From: Propionibacteriaceae bacterium
GTDB lineage: Bacteria > Actinomycetota > Actinomycetes > Propionibacteriales > Propionibacteriaceae
Direction of reading: 5' to 3'
Assembly (NCBI GenBank): GCA_020438595.1
Contig: JAGQUI010000004.1
Coordinates: forward strand, 1 to 30,850
Length of the DNA stretch: 30,850 nucleotides
In this document: positions 8,671 to 15,625 of the stretch, piece by piece
Position numbering within the stretch: position 1 is the first letter of the stretch
Layout of the letters: each line of letters opens with the position of its first letter
Program-made: the position numbers and the translations under genes
The notes under the pieces: model-generated
Seen by the model: only the letters and a program-made list of their open reading frames with translations
Databases searched by the model: none
Told to the model about the DNA's origin: nothing

Positions 8671-9482
8671 ATGCAGATTCCGGAACGGGTCGAGTTGGGT
8701 GGGCTGCCCTTCGACCGCGCGGACCTCCGGTCGGCCGCGGAATACGTTGTCGCCCTGGCCGGTTCCAGCCAGGGCGGGATCGTGGTTCCCTCGAACGTCG
8801 CCACATCGAGGCACATGCGCAACCTGGGCGTGCCGGGTCTTCTCGAGCGCGCCTCCTTCTGGCCCATCGATGGCGTGCCGTTGACCTGGCTGCTGAGGGT
8901 GGCGGGCCTAGGTGGTTTCGCCCGTGTTGCCGGCACGGATCTCATGAACGAGGTGGTCCAACGCGCGAACGAGCGGGGCGTCCCGGTGGCGATCATCGGT
9001 GCAGCGGCCGACCTTGCCGTTGAGCACTATCGCAGCCTCGGCATGGCCAATGTGGGCGGCGGCGACCTGCCGTTCGCTCCTGAGGGGAGTGCACTGCTGA
9101 TCGACGCGGCCAGTGAGCTGCTGGAGACGGACGAGGTGGGGATCTGCTTTGTCTGCTTGGGCTTCCCCAAGCAGGAGGCGCTGGCCCTCGCGCTGCGGGA
9201 CCGATATCCGACGTGGGTGTTCGTGGGCGCGGGGCCGGGGCACAGATGAACACGGGGACCCTGTCGCGAGCACCCGTCGCGATGCAGAAGGTCGGGCTGG
9301 AGTGGCTGTGGCGGCTTGTGCAGCAGCCCCGCAGGCTGGCCAAGCGGTACCTGCTGCAGGATCTTCCCTGGCTACTCGGGATGGTGCCCGTGGCGATCCG
9401 GGAACGAATGGGCAGATCCGGCGCGGACGCAACCGGGACACCGATTGGCAAGTCGGCCCCGCATCGGCGGACGACTCGTTGA
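8671..9482 (+). pseudogene. WecG/TagA/CpsF-family glycosyltransferase, interrupted by a -1 frameshift
   Basis: The first frame (8671-9249) has the family's N-terminal landmarks: VPSNVATSRHMRN, WPIDGVPLTWLLR, FARVAGTDLMNEV, and [18 protein letters not shown]. It then runs into GAGPGHR and a stop. The expected C-terminus (DMNTGT-like segment, [30 protein letters not shown]) continues in a different frame to a stop at 9480-9482. Adding one G in the run at 9231-9234 would restore an unbroken protein of about 270 residues with correct spacing of these motifs. The break is therefore one missing base in a G/C homopolymer region. It may be a true mutation, a phase-variable site or a sequencing error. 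Family members add a sugar such as ManNAc or ManNAcA to an undecaprenyl-diphosphate-linked acceptor. The ATG at 8671 follows repeated AGGAGC. Confidence 0.85.
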
Positions 9483-9597
9483 GGATGGTGCCGTCGTATG
9501 ACGCCGGGGCCCGCCCGGTCCCTTTGCCCGGATCTGGCACAATGGATGACCAGTCAAGTCGTGGCACGTGGCGGCGCGACTGCCAGGGGGAGAATCG

Positions 9598-10659
9598 ATG
9601 CTTTTGAGGGACGTAGGTCGGGCACTGCTGCGACGGTGGTACTTCCTTGTCGTGGGGATGGTGCTGGCGGCCTCGGCAGCGTACTTCGTCTGGAACAATG
9701 TCGGACCGACCTACCAGGCGTCGGGCAGCACGGTGCTGATCCCCCCCAAGAGCACGGTCCAATCGAGCAATCCGAACGGACGCGACGCCAACCCGCTGCT
9801 CTACCTCGGTGAGCTCGGGCAGGCACGCGATGTCCTGATCAGTGCCATGGCCAGCGACGAGGTGCAGGCCGATTTCAGCCAGAACGTGCCCGGTGCCAGC
9901 TACTCGGTAAGTGCCGATCCGATGTCCAACGGACCTATCATCCTGTACGCGGTAAGCGCTCCGAGCGCCGACGTCGCCGTTGCCGGTGCCCGCTATCTGG
10001 GCGAACAGGTCGACGCCCGGTTCAGCGCGGTGCAGGCGGCACTCGGAGTGTATGGGGACACCATGATCCGCACCATGCCACTCACGGAAGCAGGAACGGC
10101 CACTGCCGACAGCAAGGCACAGGTCCGTTCGACGCTGGTCGTCGGGGCGGGAGTTCTGCTGCTGTGCGTGTTCCTGGTTGCTCTGGTTGACGGACTGGCA
10201 TCGGCACGTCGCAGGCGCCGGGCCGGCCGCGGTGCACGTGCGGCGGTCGATGACCTCGAGCCGTCCACTGCGCAGCTGGGGGAGGACTCGGGTTCCGACG
10301 AAGGCGACTCGCAACGGGCGCAGGACGCAGATGTCAAGGAGACGGAATCGCCCGCGGAGGCTGCTGATTCCGAGGAGGCCGAATCGCCCCGGGTGGAGAA
10401 CGCGGACTCCGGAACGCCCGCCGCAGCAGCATCAGCCGAGTCGGGTCGTCGTCGACGGAGGCGCAAGCGATCCCGGCACTCGGCTCCCGCCCCGGAGCCA
10501 ACGCCGGAGCACGTCGACATCGTCGAGCCCGCGGACGCCGAGGACATGTCGCCAGAGCCCTCGTCCGAGGCAGAGGCCGGGGAGGTAGCCATGATCGATG
10601 GCGAGGACCCTCGAACGGCCGACGACCACGACGTGCACTTCTCCATGCAACACTCCTGA
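9598..10659 (+). CDS. Wzz-like polysaccharide co-polymerase with a long charged cytoplasmic tail
   Basis: The 353-residue protein has a short basic N-terminus, a first membrane helix (about residues 14-32), an extracellular part of roughly 145 residues with SGSTVLIPP, and a second helix (about 179-200). This is the usual layout of chain-length determinants. RRRRR follows immediately, as a cytoplasmic anchor. There is no Walker-type BY-kinase domain. Instead about 150 residues rich in Glu, Ala, Ser and Asp follow, with a basic patch RRRRRKRSRHS near residue 295. Such a tail is unusual for Wzz proteins and may be a docking or regulatory region. The ATG at 9598 follows AGGGGGAGAATCG. The polymerase gene begins 12 bases after its stop, so the two are probably co-transcribed and act together in controlling chain length. 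Confidence 0.7.
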   Translation: MLLRDVGRALLRRWYFLVVGMVLAASAAYFVWNNVGPTYQASGSTVLIPPKSTVQSSNPNGRDANPLLYLGELGQARDVLISAMASDEVQADFSQNVPGASYSVSADPMSNGPIILYAVSAPSADVAVAGARYLGEQVDARFSAVQAALGVYGDTMIRTMPLTEAGTATADSKAQVRSTLVVGAGVLLLCVFLVALVDGLASARRRRRAGRGARAAVDDLEPSTAQLGEDSGSDEGDSQRAQDADVKETESPAEAADSEEAESPRVENADSGTPAAAASAESGRRRRRRKRSRHSAPAPEPTPEHVDIVEPADAEDMSPEPSSEAEAGEVAMIDGEDPRTADDHDVHFSMQHS

Positions 10660-10671
10660 CCGGGCCAGCCG

Positions 10672-12012
10672 GTGACGACCTCGCTTCCCGCCACGAGGGA
10701 ACCCGCATTTCTCCGGTCCGGTCCCGACGCCGTTTCTTGGTTGTGCGCCTTCGTCGTGCTCCTGCTCGCCCTGCCGTCCTCGCTGGTGGTGAGCCAGTTG
10801 GGCGGTGTCGGTGCGCCGGCGAATCTGGTCGGGCTGATCGCCTTCCTGTGGTGGTGCTGGCACCACCTGCATCGGACCAGCCCGAGTCCGGTCGGGACCC
10901 AGCCGGTGCGCTGGGCGGTGTTCATCCTGCTCGGGGTCGTCCTGGTGTCGTACGTGTGGGCGATGATGCGTCCGATCCCCGTCGACGAGATCTCGCCCGC
11001 TGACGGATCCATGCTCCGCCTGATCAGCCTGCTGGGAATCACCCTGGTCGCGAACGACGGCATCCGCTCCACAACGCGGATGCATGTGCTGGTGCGCTAT
11101 CTGATCGCCGGTGGCACGGCCATGGCGGCGCTGGCGGTCTTCCAGTTCGTCACCGGACAGCTGTGGGTGGACAGGATCTCGATTCCAGGGCTGAGCCAGA
11201 GTGCGGACCTCTCGCTTGATGCCCGCTCCGGGCTCGTCCGACCCAGTGCCACCGCCACCAGCCCGATCGAGTTCGCCGCGCTGGTCAGCATGATCGTCCC
11301 GATCGCGGTGATGAACCTTCGCAGTCGGCCCGGGAGGGACCTGAGGCGCTGGGTGCCGCCCGGGTTGATGGTTCTCGGCCTGATGCTGAGCCTGTCCAGG
11401 ACCGGCATTTTGTGCCTTGCCGCGGGTCTGCTGGTGATCACCCCTTCGCTGCCCCGGATCTGGAAGCTCATCGGCGCCGCTGGTGCTGCGGTGATGGTCG
11501 TGGTCCTCGGTCTGACGGTGCCCGGCCTGATCGGCACGATCCGCGGCCTCTTCACCGGGCTGTCGGAGGATCCGAGCGTGCAGTCGCGAACGAGTTCATA
11601 TGCCCTCGCGTGGCAGTTCATCGAGCGGAACCCCCTGATCGGCAACGGTCTCGGGACCTTCCTGCCCAGGTACTGGATCCTGGACAACATGTACCTCCTG
11701 TTCATCATCGAGGCGGGTCTGCTCGGCATTCTGGCGTTGCTCGGGCTCTTCGTGACCGCATTCGTGGTGGCTCGGCGAGCCGCTGCACTGTTTCCCGCAG
11801 GAAGGGAACGTGACCTCGCTGTGGGCCTTACCGGCGGAATCGCCGGAGGCGCAGCCTCCTTTGCGTTCTTCGACGCACTGTCCTTTCCCCAGGCGGCCTG
11901 CACCCTGTTTCTGCTGATCGGAATGAGTGGCGCCTACTGGCGACTCGCCAGGCAGCCGGCTGTCGGGGGCTCAATCGAGCCGGCTGTGGGTCGGGGAGCT
12001 CCGGGCCTCTGA
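10672..12012 (+). CDS. Wzy/WaaL-like O-antigen polymerase or ligase
   Basis: A 446-residue polytopic membrane protein with about ten to twelve hydrophobic helices from residue 23 onward. The large outward loop typical of Wzy/WaaL proteins follows VTGQLWVDR. The segment RTSSYALAWQFIERNPLIGN, then GLGTFLP and DNMYLLFIIEAGLLG, is the conserved Wzy_C region, including the Arg thought to contact the lipid-linked donor. The family polymerises repeat units or transfers finished chains on the outer face of the membrane; which of these applies here cannot be decided, but the adjacent Wzz-like gene favours polymerisation. The GTG at 10672 is the first start after the upstream gene. The gene converges with the second Wzz-like gene, with only 14 bases between their stops. 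Confidence 0.82.
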   Translation: MTTSLPATREPAFLRSGPDAVSWLCAFVVLLLALPSSLVVSQLGGVGAPANLVGLIAFLWWCWHHLHRTSPSPVGTQPVRWAVFILLGVVLVSYVWAMMRPIPVDEISPADGSMLRLISLLGITLVANDGIRSTTRMHVLVRYLIAGGTAMAALAVFQFVTGQLWVDRISIPGLSQSADLSLDARSGLVRPSATATSPIEFAALVSMIVPIAVMNLRSRPGRDLRRWVPPGLMVLGLMLSLSRTGILCLAAGLLVITPSLPRIWKLIGAAGAAVMVVVLGLTVPGLIGTIRGLFTGLSEDPSVQSRTSSYALAWQFIERNPLIGNGLGTFLPRYWILDNMYLLFIIEAGLLGILALLGLFVTAFVVARRAAALFPAGRERDLAVGLTGGIAGGAASFAFFDALSFPQAACTLFLLIGMSGAYWRLARQPAVGGSIEPAVGRGAPGL

Positions 12013-12026
12013 CCTCGCCGACAGTC

Positions 12027-12665
12027 TCAGGGGGTGCCGCGCTGCGGAGATGGCCAGCGTCGATCCACCAAGTAGAGCGCGAGGGCGACCAGCACGAGGC
12101 CGAGCAGAACCACGACCCCAACCGCGCGGGTTCGATCCCCCTGCACCTGGATCACCTCCGGTTGGGCCGGGGAGAGCTGAAGGAACGCACGACTGGCCTG
12201 GCTCACGTCCAGGCCGTCCTGCAGGTCGGCGAGATCCTCGCTGAGCGCGGTGGTCATTGTGGTGATCTCGTCCGCCGTCTGTTCCGGCGAGGGGCTGATC
12301 GCCTCCACATAGATCACCGGGTCCGGGATGGATGTGGTCCACTGTCGCCCGAGGTCCCGCAACCGGATCCGCGATCCTTCCAGGACGCCCTCGCCGTACA
12401 GGGTGGTCTCGGGAGATGAGGTCTTGGTGGTCGCGGGGCCACCATTGGCCCGGATAACGAGTGCCGACGCGATCGCGACCGTCGAGCTGCCTTCGTCGTG
12501 GAGCGGGTTGGAATGGGGCTGGAGAACCGTCACCACGGTTCTGGACCAGTACGCCACCGGCGCGTGGGAACGCACGATCCACGCGGCGCCCGCGACCAGG
12601 GCGAGCCCGAGCACAAGGACATACCACCGGTGCACGGCGATCCACAGCAGTCGACGCGTGGTCAC
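12027..12665 (-). CDS. Second Wzz-like co-polymerase or membrane adaptor
   Basis: A 212-residue protein with two membrane helices, near residues 14-30 (LVLGLALVAGAAWIV) and 183-201 (VGVVVLLGLVLVALALYLV), and an extracellular domain between them. RRLLWIAVHRWYVLVLG resembles the beginning of the other Wzz-like protein at 9598 (LLRRWYFLVVG). No kinase domain or long tail follows the second helix. The GTG at 12665 follows GGAGGTCAACC, a strong ribosome site. It is separated from the flippase gene by 162 bases that contain a TAGGAT hexamer (12744-12749, minus strand) as a possible -10 box. Two kinase-less Wzz-like proteins flanking a polymerase suggest a two-part chain-length or export complex; this is inference. 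Confidence 0.6.
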   Translation of the reverse strand: MTTRRLLWIAVHRWYVLVLGLALVAGAAWIVRSHAPVAYWSRTVVTVLQPHSNPLHDEGSSTVAIASALVIRANGGPATTKTSSPETTLYGEGVLEGSRIRLRDLGRQWTTSIPDPVIYVEAISPSPEQTADEITTMTTALSEDLADLQDGLDVSQASRAFLQLSPAQPEVIQVQGDRTRAVGVVVLLGLVLVALALYLVDRRWPSPQRGTP

Positions 12666-12827
12666 GGTTGACCTCCAGAAGTGCCTGTCCGATGGCCCGA
12701 GCCGGCTGGAGCACGATGCCGGGTGGCCGCCTGGGCACAGACCATCCTACGGAGGTGCCAAGAGGAGTGCTCGCGCGGCCGGAGCCTGCGCCGACCCCAC
12801 TGGCTCGTGCTCACCGAGTGGTGGGTT

Positions 12828-14399
12828 TCATCCACTCCGTCCCCCTCCCTCCGGGGCTGGCGTGGCGCCCGCTCCGCGCCACTTCGGCAGCAGCGAGAGC
12901 AGATCCTCCCATACGTGAGGAGTGACCACCCGGATGAGCGCGGCGTGCACCCCCAGCACCACGAGTCCGGTGACCGTGAGCGTGACCACGGTGTTGGTGC
13001 CGCTCAGGAGGGCCATCACGCCAACGCCCGCGGCGGCGGAGATCGTCGCCGCGGGAAGAACGCCGAGGAAGGGCAGCGCCGTGCGCCAGACGGTCTGATC
13101 CAGAAGCCGCGCGACCATGAACCACCGGCCGATCATCTCCACGATCGCGGTACCGGTGAAGGCGAGGGCGACCGCGAGCATTCCGTGGGGGACCGCGATC
13201 AGCATCAGGGTGGCAGACACGCCGAAGATCGAGAGGGCGAAACCGAGCCAGCGTCCCGGCCGACCGACGCCGTTGTGGAGGCCATGGTCGACGTTGACGC
13301 CGAAGGCGAGGGTGGCGGCGATCGCCAGCGGGATCGCGACTTGCGCGCTCGGTGTCCACTCGGGCCCGAAGAGGAACGGCACCAGAAGGCTCGCGCTGAC
13401 GGCGATGTAGATCATCAGCGGGGTGACCACGGCCTGGGAGACCGAGGTTGCCTTGGCGTGCGCGGCGCGCAGTCGATCCAGGGAGGAGTTCGATCGGGCG
13501 AACGCGACCGTCGACACGGGGAACAACGCCGATCCGGACAGGTCGCTTGCCGTCTGGACCAGGCGTTGCGCGATGTTGAAGTAGCCCAGCTCACGGATGC
13601 CGAGGCCGGCGACGATGATGCCTGTCTCCGCCCAGCCCCTGAACACTCCGACGAGCCCGTTCCCGACCACCTGCATGCCGAATCGGATCATCGTGGAGAA
13701 GTCGTTGCCGGAGAAGTTCAGGGTGGGACGCCAGCGCGCCGACACCCACATCAGGCTCGACGTGATCACCTGGCCAACCATCAGCTGCAGCACGAGCGCC
13801 CAGACGCCGAGCCCGCCGAGGGCGGCGGCGATGGCTACGACCTGGGCGATCAGGGCGCCGGTCACCTCTTGCGCGGCGAGCCGTCGGAAGGCCATTCGAC
13901 GGCGGAGCAGCGCCAGGGGCACTGACGAGGCCGCGATGACGAGGATCAGTCCAGCCATCGCCTGAAGGATTGGTGTGGCTGCGGGCGTACTGAGGGCATC
14001 CGCGAGGAATGGGGCGAGGGCGAAGATGATCCCGCCGAGTGAGATCCCTACGATGAGGGACACCCAGAATGCTGTGCTGAGGTTGTTCCGGTCGACGTTG
14101 TCGGCCTGGATGATGTAGGTGGCAAGGCCCATGTCGGAGAGCACGTAGGTGAGCGTCACGATGGTCCACGCGATCGCCACCAGACCGAAGTCCTCCGGGT
14201 TGAGGAGCCGGGTGAGGATCGTGATCGTGATCAGCCCGCCCGCCCGGGATACCCATTTCTGGGCGGTCATCCACAGCACGCCTCGCGCGGCCTGGCGACC
14301 GACCGACTCGGGCTCGTCTGATCGCCCGGCGCCGGCGGGAGTGCGGTCAGGCACGGAGGCGCTCTCGCCCTCGTCCGGCGCATTCCCTGGTGTACTCAC
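12828..14399 (-). CDS. Wzx-type lipid-linked oligosaccharide flippase (MOP superfamily)
   Basis: A polytopic protein of about 523 residues with some twelve to fourteen hydrophobic helices. It opens with ARGVLWMTAQKWVSRAGG followed by LTRLLNPEDFGLVAIAW, the signature of the polysaccharide-transport branch of the MOP superfamily (WzxC/Polysacc_synt_3-like). ELGYFNIAQRLVQTASDLSG and LFPVSTVAFAR in the middle are also typical. It should move the undecaprenyl-linked repeat unit across the membrane for Wzy. The start is uncertain: the GTG at 14399 gives a hydrophilic N-terminus of about 40 residues. The frame stays open to a GTG at 14624 that overlaps the upstream stop, but the added residues look non-coding and contain a G10-encoded stretch. 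It lies downstream of the amidotransferase genes on the same strand. Confidence 0.85.
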   Translation of the reverse strand: MSTPGNAPDEGESASVPDRTPAGAGRSDEPESVGRQAARGVLWMTAQKWVSRAGGLITITILTRLLNPEDFGLVAIAWTIVTLTYVLSDMGLATYIIQADNVDRNNLSTAFWVSLIVGISLGGIIFALAPFLADALSTPAATPILQAMAGLILVIAASSVPLALLRRRMAFRRLAAQEVTGALIAQVVAIAAALGGLGVWALVLQLMVGQVITSSLMWVSARWRPTLNFSGNDFSTMIRFGMQVVGNGLVGVFRGWAETGIIVAGLGIRELGYFNIAQRLVQTASDLSGSALFPVSTVAFARSNSSLDRLRAAHAKATSVSQAVVTPLMIYIAVSASLLVPFLFGPEWTPSAQVAIPLAIAATLAFGVNVDHGLHNGVGRPGRWLGFALSIFGVSATLMLIAVPHGMLAVALAFTGTAIVEMIGRWFMVARLLDQTVWRTALPFLGVLPAATISAAAGVGVMALLSGTNTVVTLTVTGLVVLGVHAALIRVVTPHVWEDLLSLLPKWRGAGATPAPEGGGRSG

Positions 14400-14620
14400 T
14401 CCGCCGCCTGCCCTGTGAAGAGTTGGGGAACCAGGTCCGGGTGCGGGCGTCCTGCGCGCACGATCCCCATGCACACCGCGCAGGCCATTGCCGAGCCCAA
14501 TGGTTCCCCCCCCCCGGATGATCGCGGATGGTGGCCTACCCCGCCGAACCGGCGATACCGGGCCATTATCGCAGGGGACGCAAGACGCTCCGTCCGCTGC
14601 CGGGACGGCCGACCCTGCGA
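14400..14620 (-). promoter_or_regulatory. Leader of the flippase gene with an extended -10 box
   Basis: These 221 bases separate the NadE-like gene from the probable flippase start. On the minus strand a near-consensus GATAAT (14570 down to 14565) is preceded by TGC, giving an extended -10 element. A good -35 box at normal spacing is not evident. The region would allow the flippase to be transcribed independently of the upstream carrier operon. It also contains the ten-base homopolymer described separately. Confidence 0.4.
14506..14515. repeat. C10/G10 homopolymer tract
   Basis: Ten consecutive C on the plus strand (G on the coding strand of the flippase) lie between the candidate promoter and the probable start codon. 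Tracts of this length are prone to slippage. If translation really began at 14624 the tract would be in the coding sequence and length changes would shift the frame. Confidence 0.9.
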
Positions 14621-15625
14621 TCACTCAGCCAGCGCGTGGGTGATCTCAGGCACGTCTCCGGCGAGGTCTGGCTGCAGGTGCAGGTAGGCGGTGGTCTTCC
14701 GCTTCTGGTCGATGTCGCGGTACACCCGTTCGACCTGTAGTGCCGTCAGCCCCGTCGCTTCCGCGACATCGCCGATCGACACGCCGTTGTTCTTGCCATA
14801 CAGGCACAGGTCCATGCGCTGGTAGGGCAGTGAGAAGTAGAACTCCTCCTGCGACTGCTTGAGTGAGTAGGTATCTGTTGTGGACGGCCGGCTCCGGATC
14901 GCCTCGGGGACCCCCAGGTACTCGGCCATGGCGTACACCTGGGACTTGTACAGGTGGGCGATCGGCTTGACGTCGGCCGAACCGTCCCCGAGCTTCACGA
15001 AGAAGCCCTGGTCGTACTCAAGGCGGTTGGGCGTGCCCGTTGTGACGTAGTTCAGCCGGTCGGCGTAGTGGTACTCCATCATCTTGCGCACTCGCTGCTT
15101 GAAGTTCGTCGCGGCAACGACCCCGAGGTAGGCGTCGGTCGTCATCCGGTGCTGGCTCTGGTTCCCGTCCGGGTCCTCGACCACCACCGAGTAGATCCGC
15201 AGAGCATCGGAATCGGTCACGCTGGGTAGGACGATCTTCGATTTCCATCCCGGGCCGTACTCCGGCACGACTTGCCGCACCGCTTCGTCGTAGCGACGGT
15301 AGCAGCCCACCGCCTCCAGTGCGGGAGAGATCTCTTCCAGCACCGAGTCGAAACCGAACGCGTCCGAGACCGCCGTGCTCAGTCCGATGGTCTCAGGGGA
15401 CGACGCGCGCTCGGGCATGTGCAGACCGAAGACCCGCTGGCTGCCCAGCGCATGGACGCAGAGCGCCGCGGTCACGCTGGAGTCGATTCCCCCGGACAGC
15501 GCGACGACGGTGCCCCGGCGCTTGGTTGCGGTGAGGTAGCGCCGCAGCCGTTCGGCGATGCGGTCGGCCTCCGCGCCGAGGTCGATGGTCAGGGTGTCGG
15601 GACCGAAGGAGTTGGACGGGCTCAT
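14621..15625 (-). CDS. NadE-like ATP-pyrophosphatase amidotransferase, substrate unknown
   Basis: A 334-residue N-type ATP pyrophosphatase. The PP-loop SGGIDSS is at residues 44-50, and the segments NFKQRVRKMMEYHYADR, TGTPNRLEYDQGFFVK, GDGSADVKPIAHLYKSQV and YLGVPEAI are recognisably those of ammonia-dependent NAD synthetase. It is longer than typical NadE (about 275 residues), with an insertion after the PP-loop (roughly residues 90-150) and a C-terminal extension. NadE enzymes adenylate a carboxylate and amidate it with ammonia. Its ATG overlaps the asnB-like stop as ATGA, within an operon containing acyl carrier proteins, so it may act on a sugar or carrier-linked carboxylate and not make NAD. 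That it is a divergent paralogue and not the cell's NAD synthetase is inferred from context and insertions. Confidence 0.75.
   Translation of the reverse strand: MSPSNSFGPDTLTIDLGAEADRIAERLRRYLTATKRRGTVVALSGGIDSSVTAALCVHALGSQRVFGLHMPERASSPETIGLSTAVSDAFGFDSVLEEISPALEAVGCYRRYDEAVRQVVPEYGPGWKSKIVLPSVTDSDALRIYSVVVEDPDGNQSQHRMTTDAYLGVVAATNFKQRVRKMMEYHYADRLNYVTTGTPNRLEYDQGFFVKLGDGSADVKPIAHLYKSQVYAMAEYLGVPEAIRSRPSTTDTYSLKQSQEEFYFSLPYQRMDLCLYGKNNGVSIGDVAEATGLTALQVERVYRDIDQKRKTTAYLHLQPDLAGDVPEITHALAE

Noticed and set aside
12681..13925. A plus-strand open frame opposite the flippase
   Set aside because: The translation is dominated by Arg, Gly, Asp and His as expected for antisense of a membrane protein, with no ribosome site.
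14400..14624. A flippase start at 14624 overlapping the NadE-like stop as GTGA
   Set aside because: The 75 extra residues contain Cys and Pro/Gly-rich stretches and a homopolymer-coded run unlike any flippase N-terminus. The alternative is kept only as part of the homopolymer finding.
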